Below, piece after piece: positions 8,546 through 17,297 of a DNA stretch of 64,000 nt; within the stretch, counting starts at the first letter, position 1, and every line of letters begins with the position of its first letter. Position numbers and translations under genes: made by a program. Source of the DNA: a bacterium D16-51 (GTDB lineage: Bacteria; Bacillota; Clostridia; Lachnospirales; Lachnospiraceae). The DNA lies in NCBI GenBank assembly GCA_003612285.1, contig RAYE01000001.1:1-64000 (forward strand), written 5' to 3'. The notes below the pieces were generated by a model that saw only the letters and a list, made by a program, of their open reading frames with translations, did no database searches and had not been told where the DNA came from.

Positions 8546-8574
8546 GTTATTCTGGCAAGCCAGAGTAATATATA

Positions 8575-8603
8575 TTGCTTTTTCGATATAATCATTGTAC
8601 AAT
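8575..8603 (+). promoter_or_regulatory. Promoter of the SpoVK-like gene
   Basis: TTGCTT at 8575-8580 and TACAAT at 8598-8603 are separated by 17 bases, 77 bases before the start at 8680. Confidence 0.5.
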
Positions 8604-8679
8604 GAAGCAGAATGTAAAGTTTTCTCTTTCGATTTATAGTAACAGTTTTCCGTGTATGTGGAAAGGGGGTACAGAGAAC

Positions 8680-10551
8680 ATGGCCAGGATGCAATATTCC
8701 AATGAGCAGTTAATTGAAATTGCAAGAGCCCACTATGAAAAACTGGCGCTGCACTGCCAGACTTTAGAGGTTTCCGGCTTTTGGGAGCAGGCAAGGCAGG
8801 TGATGAAGCAGTCTGGCACAGAGGTTCTGGATGTATATATACAGTCTTTATTAATGCAGCTTGGAATTTACTGTGGGAATGTGACGAAGAGCCAGCTTGT
8901 ATTTATAGAGGATGTGCCAATTACAAATCCTTTAGGCATCGGGGAAGAGACAGAAATAGAGGATGGCCTGGTACGTGATGTTGACAGGGCGTACCGTATG
9001 CCGCCGATATTAATTCAGCTGTGCAGTTTGTATGACAAGGAAAGAGAAGATGATATGACAGGGTATTTTATAGACGCCCTGCTTAATATTATGCTCTGCC
9101 TGTCTGGGCTGGATGGTGGAAACCGTGATAAGGCGGGCGAATTTATAAAGGAATATTATAATAAAGTAAGCCATTATATTGATGGGAAAAGTACTGCAGA
9201 GCATGCAAGATATCTTTATCTGAAACTAAATGACGATGCTATCCAGTGTAATATAGAAAAAAAAGCGCCTGTGAGGGAAAAAGAAGGGCTGCAAAAGGAA
9301 AGCAGGCAGGAAGAAGAGGAAAGTGTAATCCTCAAAGAGGACAGGCAGGCAGAGGAGGATGAAAGCCTGCAAAGCTGGGAAGAGGTTGATGAGGAAGAGA
9401 TTCCCCAGGACTGGGTTGAATGGGTAGAGTGTGATGAAGAGGAAGAGCCTGGACAGGCTATATTGGAAGAAATAGACGAAACCAGTTCTGATAATGGTGA
9501 AATTGAGGTCTGCGAAGAACAGGAGGCAGCTTGTGCAGATTTGGATGGGCAGGACAAGAAAAGTACATCTGACGGGGACATGCCTGCCGCTGTGCAGTCA
9601 GCAGAAGCGGAAAAAGAAATACAGCAGGAAAGGACAGAAGAGGAGATAGAAGCGGAACTTGCCGCGCAGGCAAAAGCACAGTTCCTTATTGTTAAGAAAA
9701 GGATTCAGGAACGTGAATTTGCAGAAGAACGGGCGCATGAAGAGAAGATACGCGAGCTGATGGAGGAGTTAAATTCACTGGTTGGGCTGGAAAATGTCAA
9801 ACAGGAGATCCAGTCGTTGATTAACCTGATTAAAATCCGTAAAATGCGCAGGAAGATGCAGCTTCCTGAGATGGAGATGTCTTACCATATGGTATTTACC
9901 GGAAGTCCGGGGACGGGAAAGACAACGGTAGCGCGCCTGGTGGCAAAGATTTATAAAGAGCTTGGGATTCTTTCGGAAGGGAATCTGGTGGAAACAGACC
10001 GTTCCGGACTGGTGGCAGGGTATGTCGGACAGACGGCGCTGAAAGTGCATGAGATTGTGGAACAGGCGATTGGTGGGATTCTTTTTATTGACGAGGCATA
10101 TTCCCTGGCAAACCCGGAGATACAAAACGATTTTGGGACGGAAGCCGTAGATACCCTTGTCAAGCTGATGGAGGATCACAGGGATAACCTGGTAATTATT
10201 GTAGCAGGATACACAGAAGAAATGCAGAGTTTTCTAAAAAGTAATACAGGGCTGATTTCGAGGTTTAATAAATTTATAGATTTTCCGGATTATTCCAGGG
10301 AGGAGCTTGTTTCTATTATGAATGTCATGGCGAAAAATGCAGGCCTTCAGATTGAAGAAGAGGCGAAGCGGCAGGTGCTTTTGATGCTGGAACATAAAAA
10401 ACAGGAAGAATGGAAAGATTTTGGGAATGCAAGGGGAATCAGGAACCTGTTTGAACGGTTTATTATGAACCAGGCAAACAGGCTGGTTATGCTGCAAGAG
10501 CCGACCAGGGAAGAATTGATAACAATCCGGCCGGAAGATGTTGCAGTTTGA
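8680..10551 (+). CDS. SpoVK/CbbX-like AAA ATPase with acidic linker
   Basis: The 623-residue protein has a helical N-terminal region (about 1-185), a very acidic low-complexity linker rich in E and D (about 190-330), and a CbbX/SpoVK-type AAA module. The module shows Walker A GSPGTGKTT at 408-416, the GYVGQTALKV pore-side segment, Walker B ILFIDEAYSL with D471/E472, the sensor VIIVAGYTEEM and an arginine-rich GNARGIRNLFE near the end. Such ATPases are cytosolic remodelling enzymes; SpoVK acts in sporulation, CbbX on Rubisco, EccA in type VII secretion. The start at 8680 follows GAAAGGGGG; a start 35 codons earlier would overlap the promoter. No secretion genes are near, so the substrate is unknown. 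Confidence 0.85.
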   Translation: MARMQYSNEQLIEIARAHYEKLALHCQTLEVSGFWEQARQVMKQSGTEVLDVYIQSLLMQLGIYCGNVTKSQLVFIEDVPITNPLGIGEETEIEDGLVRDVDRAYRMPPILIQLCSLYDKEREDDMTGYFIDALLNIMLCLSGLDGGNRDKAGEFIKEYYNKVSHYIDGKSTAEHARYLYLKLNDDAIQCNIEKKAPVREKEGLQKESRQEEEESVILKEDRQAEEDESLQSWEEVDEEEIPQDWVEWVECDEEEEPGQAILEEIDETSSDNGEIEVCEEQEAACADLDGQDKKSTSDGDMPAAVQSAEAEKEIQQERTEEEIEAELAAQAKAQFLIVKKRIQEREFAEERAHEEKIRELMEELNSLVGLENVKQEIQSLINLIKIRKMRRKMQLPEMEMSYHMVFTGSPGTGKTTVARLVAKIYKELGILSEGNLVETDRSGLVAGYVGQTALKVHEIVEQAIGGILFIDEAYSLANPEIQNDFGTEAVDTLVKLMEDHRDNLVIIVAGYTEEMQSFLKSNTGLISRFNKFIDFPDYSREELVSIMNVMAKNAGLQIEEEAKRQVLLMLEHKKQEEWKDFGNARGIRNLFERFIMNQANRLVMLQEPTREELITIRPEDVAV

Positions 10552-10576
10552 CCATAAAAGTGTATTATGTTATAAT
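10548..10576 (+). promoter_or_regulatory. Promoter of rsmD overlapping the upstream stop codon
   Basis: TTGACC at 10548-10553 and TATAAT at 10571-10576 have a 17-base spacer. The -35 box overlaps the TGA of the preceding gene. Confidence 0.6.
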
Positions 10577-10595
10577 GTCATATAATTGACAGAAT

Positions 10596-10653
10596 TGTGC
10601 CAAAGGCAGAGGGCTGCTGTATATTGAGAAGAGTGGCATGAATAGCAGCTACA
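10596..10653 (+). repeat. Degenerate copy of the GTGAATAGTAAC intergenic element
   Basis: The stretch shares GCC.AAGGCAGAGGG and a GCATGAATAG.AGCTAC end with the element end at 3449-3500, with several changes. It lies in the rsmD leader. No function is evident. Confidence 0.45.
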
Positions 10654-10665
10654 GGGGGAAGCGTT

Positions 10666-11217
10666 ATGAGAGTGATTGCCGGGGCGGCAAGGGGACGGAA
10701 GTTAGTTTGTCCATCTGGCAGCCATACCCGTCCTACGACGGACAGGATAAAGGAAACTCTGTTTAACATGCTGCAGATGGAGGTGCCGGATGCAGATTTC
10801 CTTGATTTGTACAGTGGCAGCGGCGGAATAGGCATTGAAGCCTTGAGCAGGGGATGCCGTCAGTGTGTATTTGTGGAAAATAACAGGGAAGCAGTGCGGT
10901 GTATTATGGCAAATTTAAAGTGCACTGGTTTTCTGGGCGTTTCCGAGGTCATGGCAGCAGATGTAAGGCAGGCATTGAAGAAATTGGAAAATGACCATAG
11001 GGCATTTGATATTATTTTTATGGATCCGCCATACCATAAAGGTTTTGAGGCGGATAATCTTGCATTTTTAACACGTTCCTCCCTTGTTCATAAGGGAACG
11101 CTTTTGATAGCAGAGACAGCCATGGATACGGATATTTCTTATTTGGAGGGATATCCCTGCAGGGTTGAAAGGGTAAAGGAATATAAAACAAACCGTCATG
11201 TATTTTTACGTATTTGA
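10666..11217 (+). CDS. rsmD: 16S rRNA (guanine(966)-N(2))-methyltransferase RsmD
   Basis: The 183-residue SAM-dependent enzyme methylates G966 of 16S rRNA. Visible are the N-terminal MRVIAGAARGRKL and RPTTDRIKETLFN segments, the SAM-binding strand FLDLYSGSGGIGIEAL near residues 44-60, and the catalytic D120-P-P-Y123 motif of N2-guanine methylases. The start follows AGGGGGAAGC. coaD begins 25 bases downstream, and rsmD-coaD is a standard Firmicute pair, so they form one operon. Confidence 0.96.
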   Translation: MRVIAGAARGRKLVCPSGSHTRPTTDRIKETLFNMLQMEVPDADFLDLYSGSGGIGIEALSRGCRQCVFVENNREAVRCIMANLKCTGFLGVSEVMAADVRQALKKLENDHRAFDIIFMDPPYHKGFEADNLAFLTRSSLVHKGTLLIAETAMDTDISYLEGYPCRVERVKEYKTNRHVFLRI

Positions 11218-11242
11218 TGGAGAGAGAAAGACAGGTATTGAG

Positions 11243-11716
11243 ATGAAAACAGCAGTTTTTCCCGGAAGTTTTGATCCGGTTACAGTTGGCCATATGGATT
11301 TGATTGCGCGCAGCGCTGGGATGTTTGACAGGCTGGTAATCGGCGTGCTGGTTAATTCCGGGAAGTCCCCATTGTTTTCTATAGAGGAAAGGGTAAATAT
11401 GCTTGCCAGCCTGACAGAAAAGCTTTCTAATGTATCGGTGAAATCGTTTGAAGGATTGCTGGTGGATTTTGTTGTGCAGGAGCAGGCAGGAGTAATTGTA
11501 AGAGGGCTGCGCAGCCCGCAGGATTTTGAGTATGAGCTTCCGCTGGCTCAGGCAAACTATAAATTAAGATGTAATGCGGATACAGTTTTTCTTGCAACGT
11601 CACCAGAATATTCATATATCAGTTCCAGCGGCGTAAAGGAAATTTATCGGTTTGGCGGGGATATTACCAGTATGGTTCCAGAGCTGGTAGCTGAAAAGTT
11701 GCAAAACGTAAGCTGA
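11243..11716 (+). CDS. coaD: Phosphopantetheine adenylyltransferase
   Basis: The 157-residue enzyme transfers AMP from ATP to 4'-phosphopantetheine, the penultimate step of coenzyme A synthesis. The nucleotidyltransferase fold is marked by AVFPGSFDPVTVGHMDLI at about residues 4-21 (the T-x-G-H motif) and the ISSSGVKEI motif near residue 130. The start at 11243 gives the standard N-terminus MKTAVFPGSFDP; an in-frame ATG at 11198 inside rsmD would add 15 unlikely residues. It follows rsmD in the same operon. Confidence 0.97.
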   Translation: MKTAVFPGSFDPVTVGHMDLIARSAGMFDRLVIGVLVNSGKSPLFSIEERVNMLASLTEKLSNVSVKSFEGLLVDFVVQEQAGVIVRGLRSPQDFEYELPLAQANYKLRCNADTVFLATSPEYSYISSSGVKEIYRFGGDITSMVPELVAEKLQNVS

Positions 11717-11775
11717 ATTACTGTTTATAAACATAATGATATAAGTTCAGATACAAAAGCGGGCAGGAGGTACAT

Positions 11776-12402
11776 ATGCAGGATAGCAGGATTGAACAGA
11801 AGATTGAGGATATATATGGTTTTGTGGAAAGCTGTAAGATGCAGAGTTTTTCAACCACAAAGGTAATTGTCCCGAAAAATGATTTATACGATTTGCTGGA
11901 TGACCTCAGAAGAGATGTTCCGGAGGAGATTAAACGCTATCGGAAGATGCTGAATCAGAGGGATGCTATTTTAGAGGATGCAGAACGAAAGGCTGCTGCG
12001 ATTCTTGCAGATGCAAAAGAACAGTACAATGCTCTGGTAGAGGAACATAGCATTATGCAGGAGGCATATCAGCAGGCAGAAGAGACGGTACGGCAGGCAA
12101 ATGAGCAGGCAGAGGCGATTGTGGAAAATGCCCGCCGGCAGGCAGATGAAATTGGGAGCGGTGCAATTTATTATACGCTGGATATGCTGAATATGGCAGA
12201 AAAGGCGATTTCACAGGCTTATGAAAGCACTTTGAATAATTCAAAAGCCCTGGAGACGGCTTTGGGCGGACATCTGGAAATTATCCGCCGCAATAAAGCA
12301 GAACTGACTGCCCCTGCAGAACCGGAACCGGAGATGGAACGTGTGGCAGAGCCAGAAGAGGCAGAGGGATATGAGGCTGAGTATGCGCCAGAAAAAGAAT
12401 AG
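11776..12402 (+). CDS. Coiled-coil protein conserved after coaD (DivIVA / ATP synthase b-like)
   Basis: The 208-residue soluble protein begins MQDSRIEQKIEDIYGFVESC and has a long central coiled coil (about 55-125) rich in A, E, Q and R, with repeats such as AERKAAAILADAKEQ and QAEAIVENARRQADE. The tail (about 180-208) is acidic with PAEPEPEME. This pattern is often annotated as ATPase or ATP synthase subunit B-like because of the coiled coil, but no ATPase site is present. It follows coaD in related clostridia, suggesting a conserved but unknown role, perhaps in division-site organisation. AGGAGG precedes the start. The zapA-like gene follows, which fits a cell-division theme. Confidence 0.75.
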   Translation: MQDSRIEQKIEDIYGFVESCKMQSFSTTKVIVPKNDLYDLLDDLRRDVPEEIKRYRKMLNQRDAILEDAERKAAAILADAKEQYNALVEEHSIMQEAYQQAEETVRQANEQAEAIVENARRQADEIGSGAIYYTLDMLNMAEKAISQAYESTLNNSKALETALGGHLEIIRRNKAELTAPAEPEPEMERVAEPEEAEGYEAEYAPEKE

Positions 12403-12487
12403 CCCTGCTGCCGGTGGAATGGATGGCAGCATAATTTAGATGGCGGCGGGCCATAACGAATAAATCGCCGTAAGGGGGAAACGTGCT

Positions 12488-13348
12488 ATGAATACCAAAA
12501 ATGATGTGGAAGTAATCATTAATGGAAAACAGTATACAATCAGCGGATACGAAAGCAGTGAATATTTACAGAGGATAGCGACTCATATTAATGACAAATA
12601 TGCGGAATTTAAGCAGGATGAAGGATATAACAGGCTTGATGCAGATATGAGAAATATACTTCTGGCGATAAATCTGTCAGATGATTATTATAAAGTACAG
12701 GAGTCAATTCAGGATTTGCAGAAGGAAAAAGAAGATTTGGAGAAAGAAATCTTCAATATGAAGCATGATATGATTGCGATGAAGTCCCGCCTGGAAGAGC
12801 AGGAAAAGAAAATGGGCGAGCTTAGGAAAGATAAAAAGCATTCAGAGCATGAAGTAATCCGCCTGGAGACAGAACTAAAAAATGCAAAAGAAGATAATGA
12901 GACGCTTATTTCTATTCAGAATATAGCCGGGGCTGTAACAGATGTCCTCAATGCAGGCGCAGTACAAGAGGGCAGCCAGCCAAGTGCAGATGCTGCACTG
13001 GAAGAAGACGGTAAAGCAGAAAATGAAATGAAACAAAGGGAGGGCAGCAGCCAGGCAGAAGATGCCGTGCAGGCGGCTGATAGCAGTTTAGAAAATGACA
13101 GCCAGCCGTCTGAGGATGAAAGCGCTGAGGCGGTTGTTTTGGCAGAAGAAACTGTCAGCCAGGAAAGCAGCAGCCAGACCACAGAAAACAGCCTTGAAGA
13201 AACAGCAGAAGGACAGGCGCTGCCTGGTGACGGAGAAGCAGAAGAGGACGGAAAGGTTTTAGGGATAGATGCCGTGCCGGAAAACCGTATTGCCGGAGGC
13301 CGTGCGAAAACCTCGGCAAAAAGAGGCCGTAAAAAGAGAAGACGATAA
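12488..13348 (+). CDS. zapA: ZapA-like cell division protein with long acidic tail
   Basis: Residues 1-75 match ZapA, the cytosolic FtsZ-ring stabiliser: NDVEVIINGKQYTISGYES, then YLQRIATHINDKYAEF and a helix with DMRNILLAINLSDDY. A coiled coil follows (about 75-135). The rest, about 150 residues, is low complexity, rich in E, S, Q, A and D, and ends in a strongly basic KTSAKRGRKKRRR. Ordinary ZapA proteins have about 85-140 residues, so the tail is an unusual extension. The start follows GGGGGAAACG. It is followed by a terminator and then the U32 peptidase, a neighbour pairing common in Clostridia. Confidence 0.82.
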   Translation: MNTKNDVEVIINGKQYTISGYESSEYLQRIATHINDKYAEFKQDEGYNRLDADMRNILLAINLSDDYYKVQESIQDLQKEKEDLEKEIFNMKHDMIAMKSRLEEQEKKMGELRKDKKHSEHEVIRLETELKNAKEDNETLISIQNIAGAVTDVLNAGAVQEGSQPSADAALEEDGKAENEMKQREGSSQAEDAVQAADSSLENDSQPSEDESAEAVVLAEETVSQESSSQTTENSLEETAEGQALPGDGEAEEDGKVLGIDAVPENRIAGGRAKTSAKRGRKKRRR

Positions 13349-13376
13349 GGGACTGTGATAATACACAGTCCTTTTC
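13349..13376 (+). terminator. Terminator after zapA
   Basis: GGACTGTG and CACAGTCC enclose ATAATA and are followed by four T. It begins right after the stop codon. Confidence 0.75.
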
Positions 13377-13413
13377 CATAGTTGGGGGAAATTTTTGGAA
13401 AGAGGTGGTTACA

Positions 13414-15870
13414 ATGAAGAAAAAACCGGAAATACTTTCGCCGGCTGGTTCTGTGGATGGGATGAAGGCTGCTGTGGCTGCCGGCTGCGATGCCGTATAT
13501 ATTGGCGGCAGTTCTTTTGGGGCAAGGGCTTATGCAGGAAATCCGGGAAAAAAGGAACTTTTGGAGGCAATTGATTTTTGCCACCTGCACAATGTTAAAC
13601 TCTATATGACAGTAAATACGCTATTAAAAGAACAAGAAATCGAAAAGGAACTTTTTTCATTTTTGCAGCCATATTATGAAGCTGGGTTAGATGCTGTAAT
13701 CGTGCAGGATGTTGGTGTTTTGCGTTTTATAAGCAGGCATTTTCCTTCGCTTCCAATTCATGCCAGCACGCAGATGACATTAACAATGGGGAAAGGCGCA
13801 AAAGGGCTGACACAGTACCATGTTACCCGCATTGTCCCGGCAAGGGAGCTGACGCTTGGGGAACTTTGCCAGATGCGCCGGGATACAGGATTAGAGATGG
13901 AGGTTTTTGTCCATGGTGCGCTTTGCTACTGTTATTCAGGGCAGTGCCTGTTTAGCAGCATGTTTGGCGGGAGGAGCGGGAACCGGGGCAGATGTACGCA
14001 GCCGTGCAGGATGCTGTACTATCCTGGAGAAGGAGGAGAGGATAGGAGGCAGATAGAAGGGCGGTATCTGTTAAGTCCGAAAGAGCTGTGCTGCCTTCCG
14101 CATCTTCCGGAATTGATTGAGGCTGGCGTGGATTCTTTTAAAATTGAAGGGCGGATGAAACGGGCAGAGTATACTGCTTTTGTTACTGCAGTATATAGAA
14201 AATATGTGGATTATTATTATAAACTGGGAAAAAGAGGCTATAAGGAGTATCTGTCAGGACATCAAAAGGAGTGGCAGGAAGATATGCGCTGTCTGGCAGA
14301 GCTATATAACAGAAATGGTTTTACGCAGGGATATTTGGAAGGGCTGTCAGGTGATATCACAAGGCGTTCCCAGGCCAAAAAGGGGGAAATGCTTGCCACG
14401 CTGCGTCCAAATCATGGCGGCGTTTATATTGGGAAGGTGATATCTGCAGGGAAACGGGAAGTGACTTATCTGGCAGAGAAAAATCTTTCTGCGCAAGATG
14501 TTGTAGAATTTCGTGACAGCAGACAGAAGCCGTCGTATGAATATACACTGGGGAAGGATGCCCTGGCAGGGCAGAAAATAACGTCCCTTTATAAAAAAGG
14601 ATGTAAAATCCAGGTGGGGGACAGTGTTTACCGTACAAAGGACGCCCGCCTTTTGGCGGAAATCAGGGAAAAGTACCTGGAAAAAAGGGTACAATCCGCT
14701 GTTTTTGGGGAATTGTTTGCAGAAGAAGGGAAAGAACTGCGCCTCCGGCTGGAAAAAAGGGATGCTGCAAAGTGTATCTCTATAGAATGTTTCGGTGGAT
14801 TTTGTGAGAAAGCAGAGAAACGGCCGGCAGCAGAGGAGGATGTGAAAAAAATTCTGAACCAGACCGGAAATAGCAGTTTTTATTTTGAAGAGCTTACGGT
14901 TAAGTTGACAGGAAGCCTATTTTTGCCGGTCGGTTTGTTGAAAAAACTGCGGCGTCAGGCGTTTGGGCTGTTAGAAGAGGAAATTGTCAGGCGTTACCGG
15001 CGCAAAGATACCTGCATGCAGGAGAAACAGGAAATAACGGTACAGCAAAGGGAGGGGCATTCCCTGGCAATTGCAGCGTCTGTAATGGATAAAGGGCAGT
15101 TATCAGCAGTTTTGGGATGCCCTGCAGTCCGTGTGGTCTATCTGCAGACAGAACGGATGGAAGCAAAAGAGATAAAGGAAGCTTATGAAGAGGTGAGGGT
15201 GGCCAATAAAAGCCCGTGGCTTGTGCTTCCAACGGTATTCCGTGCACCTGTATGGAGACTGTTTGAAAAAGAGTGGGAACGGGAAGGGGGGATTTTTACT
15301 CTTTCCTGGGATGGCTATTTAGCCCGGAATATGGAATCATTGCAGTTTTTGACAGAAATTGCAGGGGCGGACAGGACAAAAATCCGGCTGGATCACAATA
15401 TGTATGTGATGAACCAGGAGGCATATTCTTTCTGGGAGGAGCAGGGGATTTGGAAACTGACCGTGCCGCTTGAAGCATCATGGGAAGAAATAAAAGAGTT
15501 TCCGTTTCTTGGGCAGATGGAATGTATTGTTTATGGAAAAATCCCGCTGATGGTAACGGCCCAGTGCCTGCGGGCGGATAAAGAAGGATGTGTATGCCAT
15601 GACAGAAAAGGGAAGGTATCGCCGGTATTTTTCCAAAATGGGAAGGGGATAGAGTTTTTATCTGTTAATTATTGCAAATACTGTTATAATGTGGTATACC
15701 AGAAAGAACCGCTTTTCCTTGAGAACAGGGAAGGATGGTGGGAAAAAAGCGGCATTTCTTCTATCCGTTATGCTTTTACCACAGAAAGCAAGGAGGAGAC
15801 GGCAGATATCCTTGCCGGAAGGATGCGGGGAAAAACACAGACAGGCCATTTTGGGCGTGGGATTGAGTAA
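13414..15870 (+). CDS. U32 family peptidase / tRNA-rRNA hydroxylation-type protein
   Basis: The 818-residue protein starts MKKKPEILSPAGSVDGMKAA and carries the U32 signature EVFVHGALCYCYSGQCLFSS near residues 168-187, with further cysteines in RGRCTQPCR. It has the C-terminal DUF3656-like extension. U32 proteins were named as collagenases, but characterised members (TrhP, RlhA) act in hydroxylation of tRNA or 23S rRNA, so an RNA modification role is the more likely one. The ATG at 13414 is preferred over a GTG nine bases earlier because AGAGGTGG stands before it. Cysteine motif and zapA neighbour are as in other Clostridia. The substrate is inferred only by family. Confidence 0.85.
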   Translation: MKKKPEILSPAGSVDGMKAAVAAGCDAVYIGGSSFGARAYAGNPGKKELLEAIDFCHLHNVKLYMTVNTLLKEQEIEKELFSFLQPYYEAGLDAVIVQDVGVLRFISRHFPSLPIHASTQMTLTMGKGAKGLTQYHVTRIVPARELTLGELCQMRRDTGLEMEVFVHGALCYCYSGQCLFSSMFGGRSGNRGRCTQPCRMLYYPGEGGEDRRQIEGRYLLSPKELCCLPHLPELIEAGVDSFKIEGRMKRAEYTAFVTAVYRKYVDYYYKLGKRGYKEYLSGHQKEWQEDMRCLAELYNRNGFTQGYLEGLSGDITRRSQAKKGEMLATLRPNHGGVYIGKVISAGKREVTYLAEKNLSAQDVVEFRDSRQKPSYEYTLGKDALAGQKITSLYKKGCKIQVGDSVYRTKDARLLAEIREKYLEKRVQSAVFGELFAEEGKELRLRLEKRDAAKCISIECFGGFCEKAEKRPAAEEDVKKILNQTGNSSFYFEELTVKLTGSLFLPVGLLKKLRRQAFGLLEEEIVRRYRRKDTCMQEKQEITVQQREGHSLAIAASVMDKGQLSAVLGCPAVRVVYLQTERMEAKEIKEAYEEVRVANKSPWLVLPTVFRAPVWRLFEKEWEREGGIFTLSWDGYLARNMESLQFLTEIAGADRTKIRLDHNMYVMNQEAYSFWEEQGIWKLTVPLEASWEEIKEFPFLGQMECIVYGKIPLMVTAQCLRADKEGCVCHDRKGKVSPVFFQNGKGIEFLSVNYCKYCYNVVYQKEPLFLENREGWWEKSGISSIRYAFTTESKEETADILAGRMRGKTQTGHFGRGIE

Positions 15871-15899
15871 AAATAGATGGCAGCAGAGAAGGTGAGTAA

Positions 15900-17297
15900 A
15901 TGGACAAAAAAGAAGCAGCAAAAAAATTAATTGAGATGTTTGGTTCCTTTGATGCAGTAGGAGTGGCGCATTCTATTGTTGTAGAAGTCTCGAAATACGT
16001 TATTATATTATTGTTTGCAGTATATACCTGGCATTGCTTTACGGTGTTTTTTGGAAAAAATGCAGAAAGGAAAGACATGGTTTACCGAAGGCAGAACAAA
16101 ATTATGTACGCAATCCATTTTATTTGTTCTCTGGTGCTCTTTTTAAACAGCCTGGACTGGAAAATAGCCCTGTTGTATTTGGCGCAGCTTGCCTTTTTGT
16201 TTTTTGTGAATAAAGCATATCTTTATGTATACAAGAATGCATCCAAATTGATTTTAAATAATATGCTGATGCTTTTGATGATTGGGTTTGTGATGCTGGG
16301 GCGGATAAAGCAGTCCTTTGCAGTACGCCAGCTGGTTTTTGCAGCGGCAACCTGCCTTGTGGGCCTGTTTATTCCGCTTATAATAGAAAAATTTCATTCT
16401 TTCGACCGTTTTGGGAAAGTCTATGCTGTTTTGGGGATTTGTATGCTGGCTCTGGTTTTTGTGATTGGAAAATCTGTCTATGGGGCAAAGAACTGGATTG
16501 TGATTGCGGGCTTTGCAATGCAGCCTTCTGAATTTGTCAAAATTATTTATGTATTCTTTATTGCGGCAATGCTTGCAAGAGCATCGGATTTCCGTAATGT
16601 TTTAGTAACAGGCGCGATTGCCGGCGTCCATGTGCTGATTCTTGTTGCGGAAAAAGATTTGGGCGCTGCTTTAATCTATTATTTTACATTCCTTGCCATT
16701 CTATATGTAGCAACGCGGCAGCCACTATATCTGGCGGCTGGGTTTGGGGCAGGGACGGCGGCAGCCATTGTGGCATGGAAGTTTTTTACCCATGTGCAGA
16801 AACGTGTGACGGCATGGCAGGATCCATGGGGGAGCATTGATGACGCAGGATACCAGGTTGCACAGTCGCTTTTTGCCATTGGCACAGGCGGCTGGTTTGG
16901 CATGGGGCTGGGAGAGGGGCTTCCATCCAGGATTCCGGTGGCAGAAAGTGATTTTATTTTTTCTGCAATCAGTGAAGAACTGGGGGCATTTTTTGCAATC
17001 TGCCTGATTTTGGTTGAAGTTAGCTGTTTTATCCTGTTTATTAATATTGCCCTGAAAATGGCAAGGCGGTTTTATAAGCTGACAGCGCTTGGGCTGGCAG
17101 TGGAATATATTTTCCAGGTGTTCCTTACAATTGGCGGTGTAACGAAGTTTATCCCGTCTACCGGGGTGACGCTGCCGCTGGTAAGCTATGGCGGGAGTTC
17201 TGTAATCAGCACGATCATTTTATTCTGCATCATCCAGGGGATGTATGTATTAAATTGCCGGGAGGAGGAGAAGATTGAAAGAGAAACAGCGAGGTAA
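15900..17297 (+). CDS. FtsW/RodA/SpoVE family SEDS glycosyltransferase
   Basis: The 465-residue integral membrane protein is a SEDS peptidoglycan polymerase that elongates glycan strands from lipid II. It has about ten or more membrane segments. SEDS motifs are AMQPSEFVKIIYVFF near residues 205-219, AEKDLGAALIYY, and FIPSTGVTLPLVSYGGSSV near the C-terminus. An extra N-terminal segment of about 60 residues precedes the core. The start at 15900 follows GAAGGTGAG. The gene overlaps the following PBP gene by 23 bases, so the two are co-translated as a polymerase-transpeptidase pair. Whether it acts in division, elongation or sporulation cannot be told from the sequence. Confidence 0.92.
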   Translation: MDKKEAAKKLIEMFGSFDAVGVAHSIVVEVSKYVIILLFAVYTWHCFTVFFGKNAERKDMVYRRQNKIMYAIHFICSLVLFLNSLDWKIALLYLAQLAFLFFVNKAYLYVYKNASKLILNNMLMLLMIGFVMLGRIKQSFAVRQLVFAAATCLVGLFIPLIIEKFHSFDRFGKVYAVLGICMLALVFVIGKSVYGAKNWIVIAGFAMQPSEFVKIIYVFFIAAMLARASDFRNVLVTGAIAGVHVLILVAEKDLGAALIYYFTFLAILYVATRQPLYLAAGFGAGTAAAIVAWKFFTHVQKRVTAWQDPWGSIDDAGYQVAQSLFAIGTGGWFGMGLGEGLPSRIPVAESDFIFSAISEELGAFFAICLILVEVSCFILFINIALKMARRFYKLTALGLAVEYIFQVFLTIGGVTKFIPSTGVTLPLVSYGGSSVISTIILFCIIQGMYVLNCREEEKIERETAR

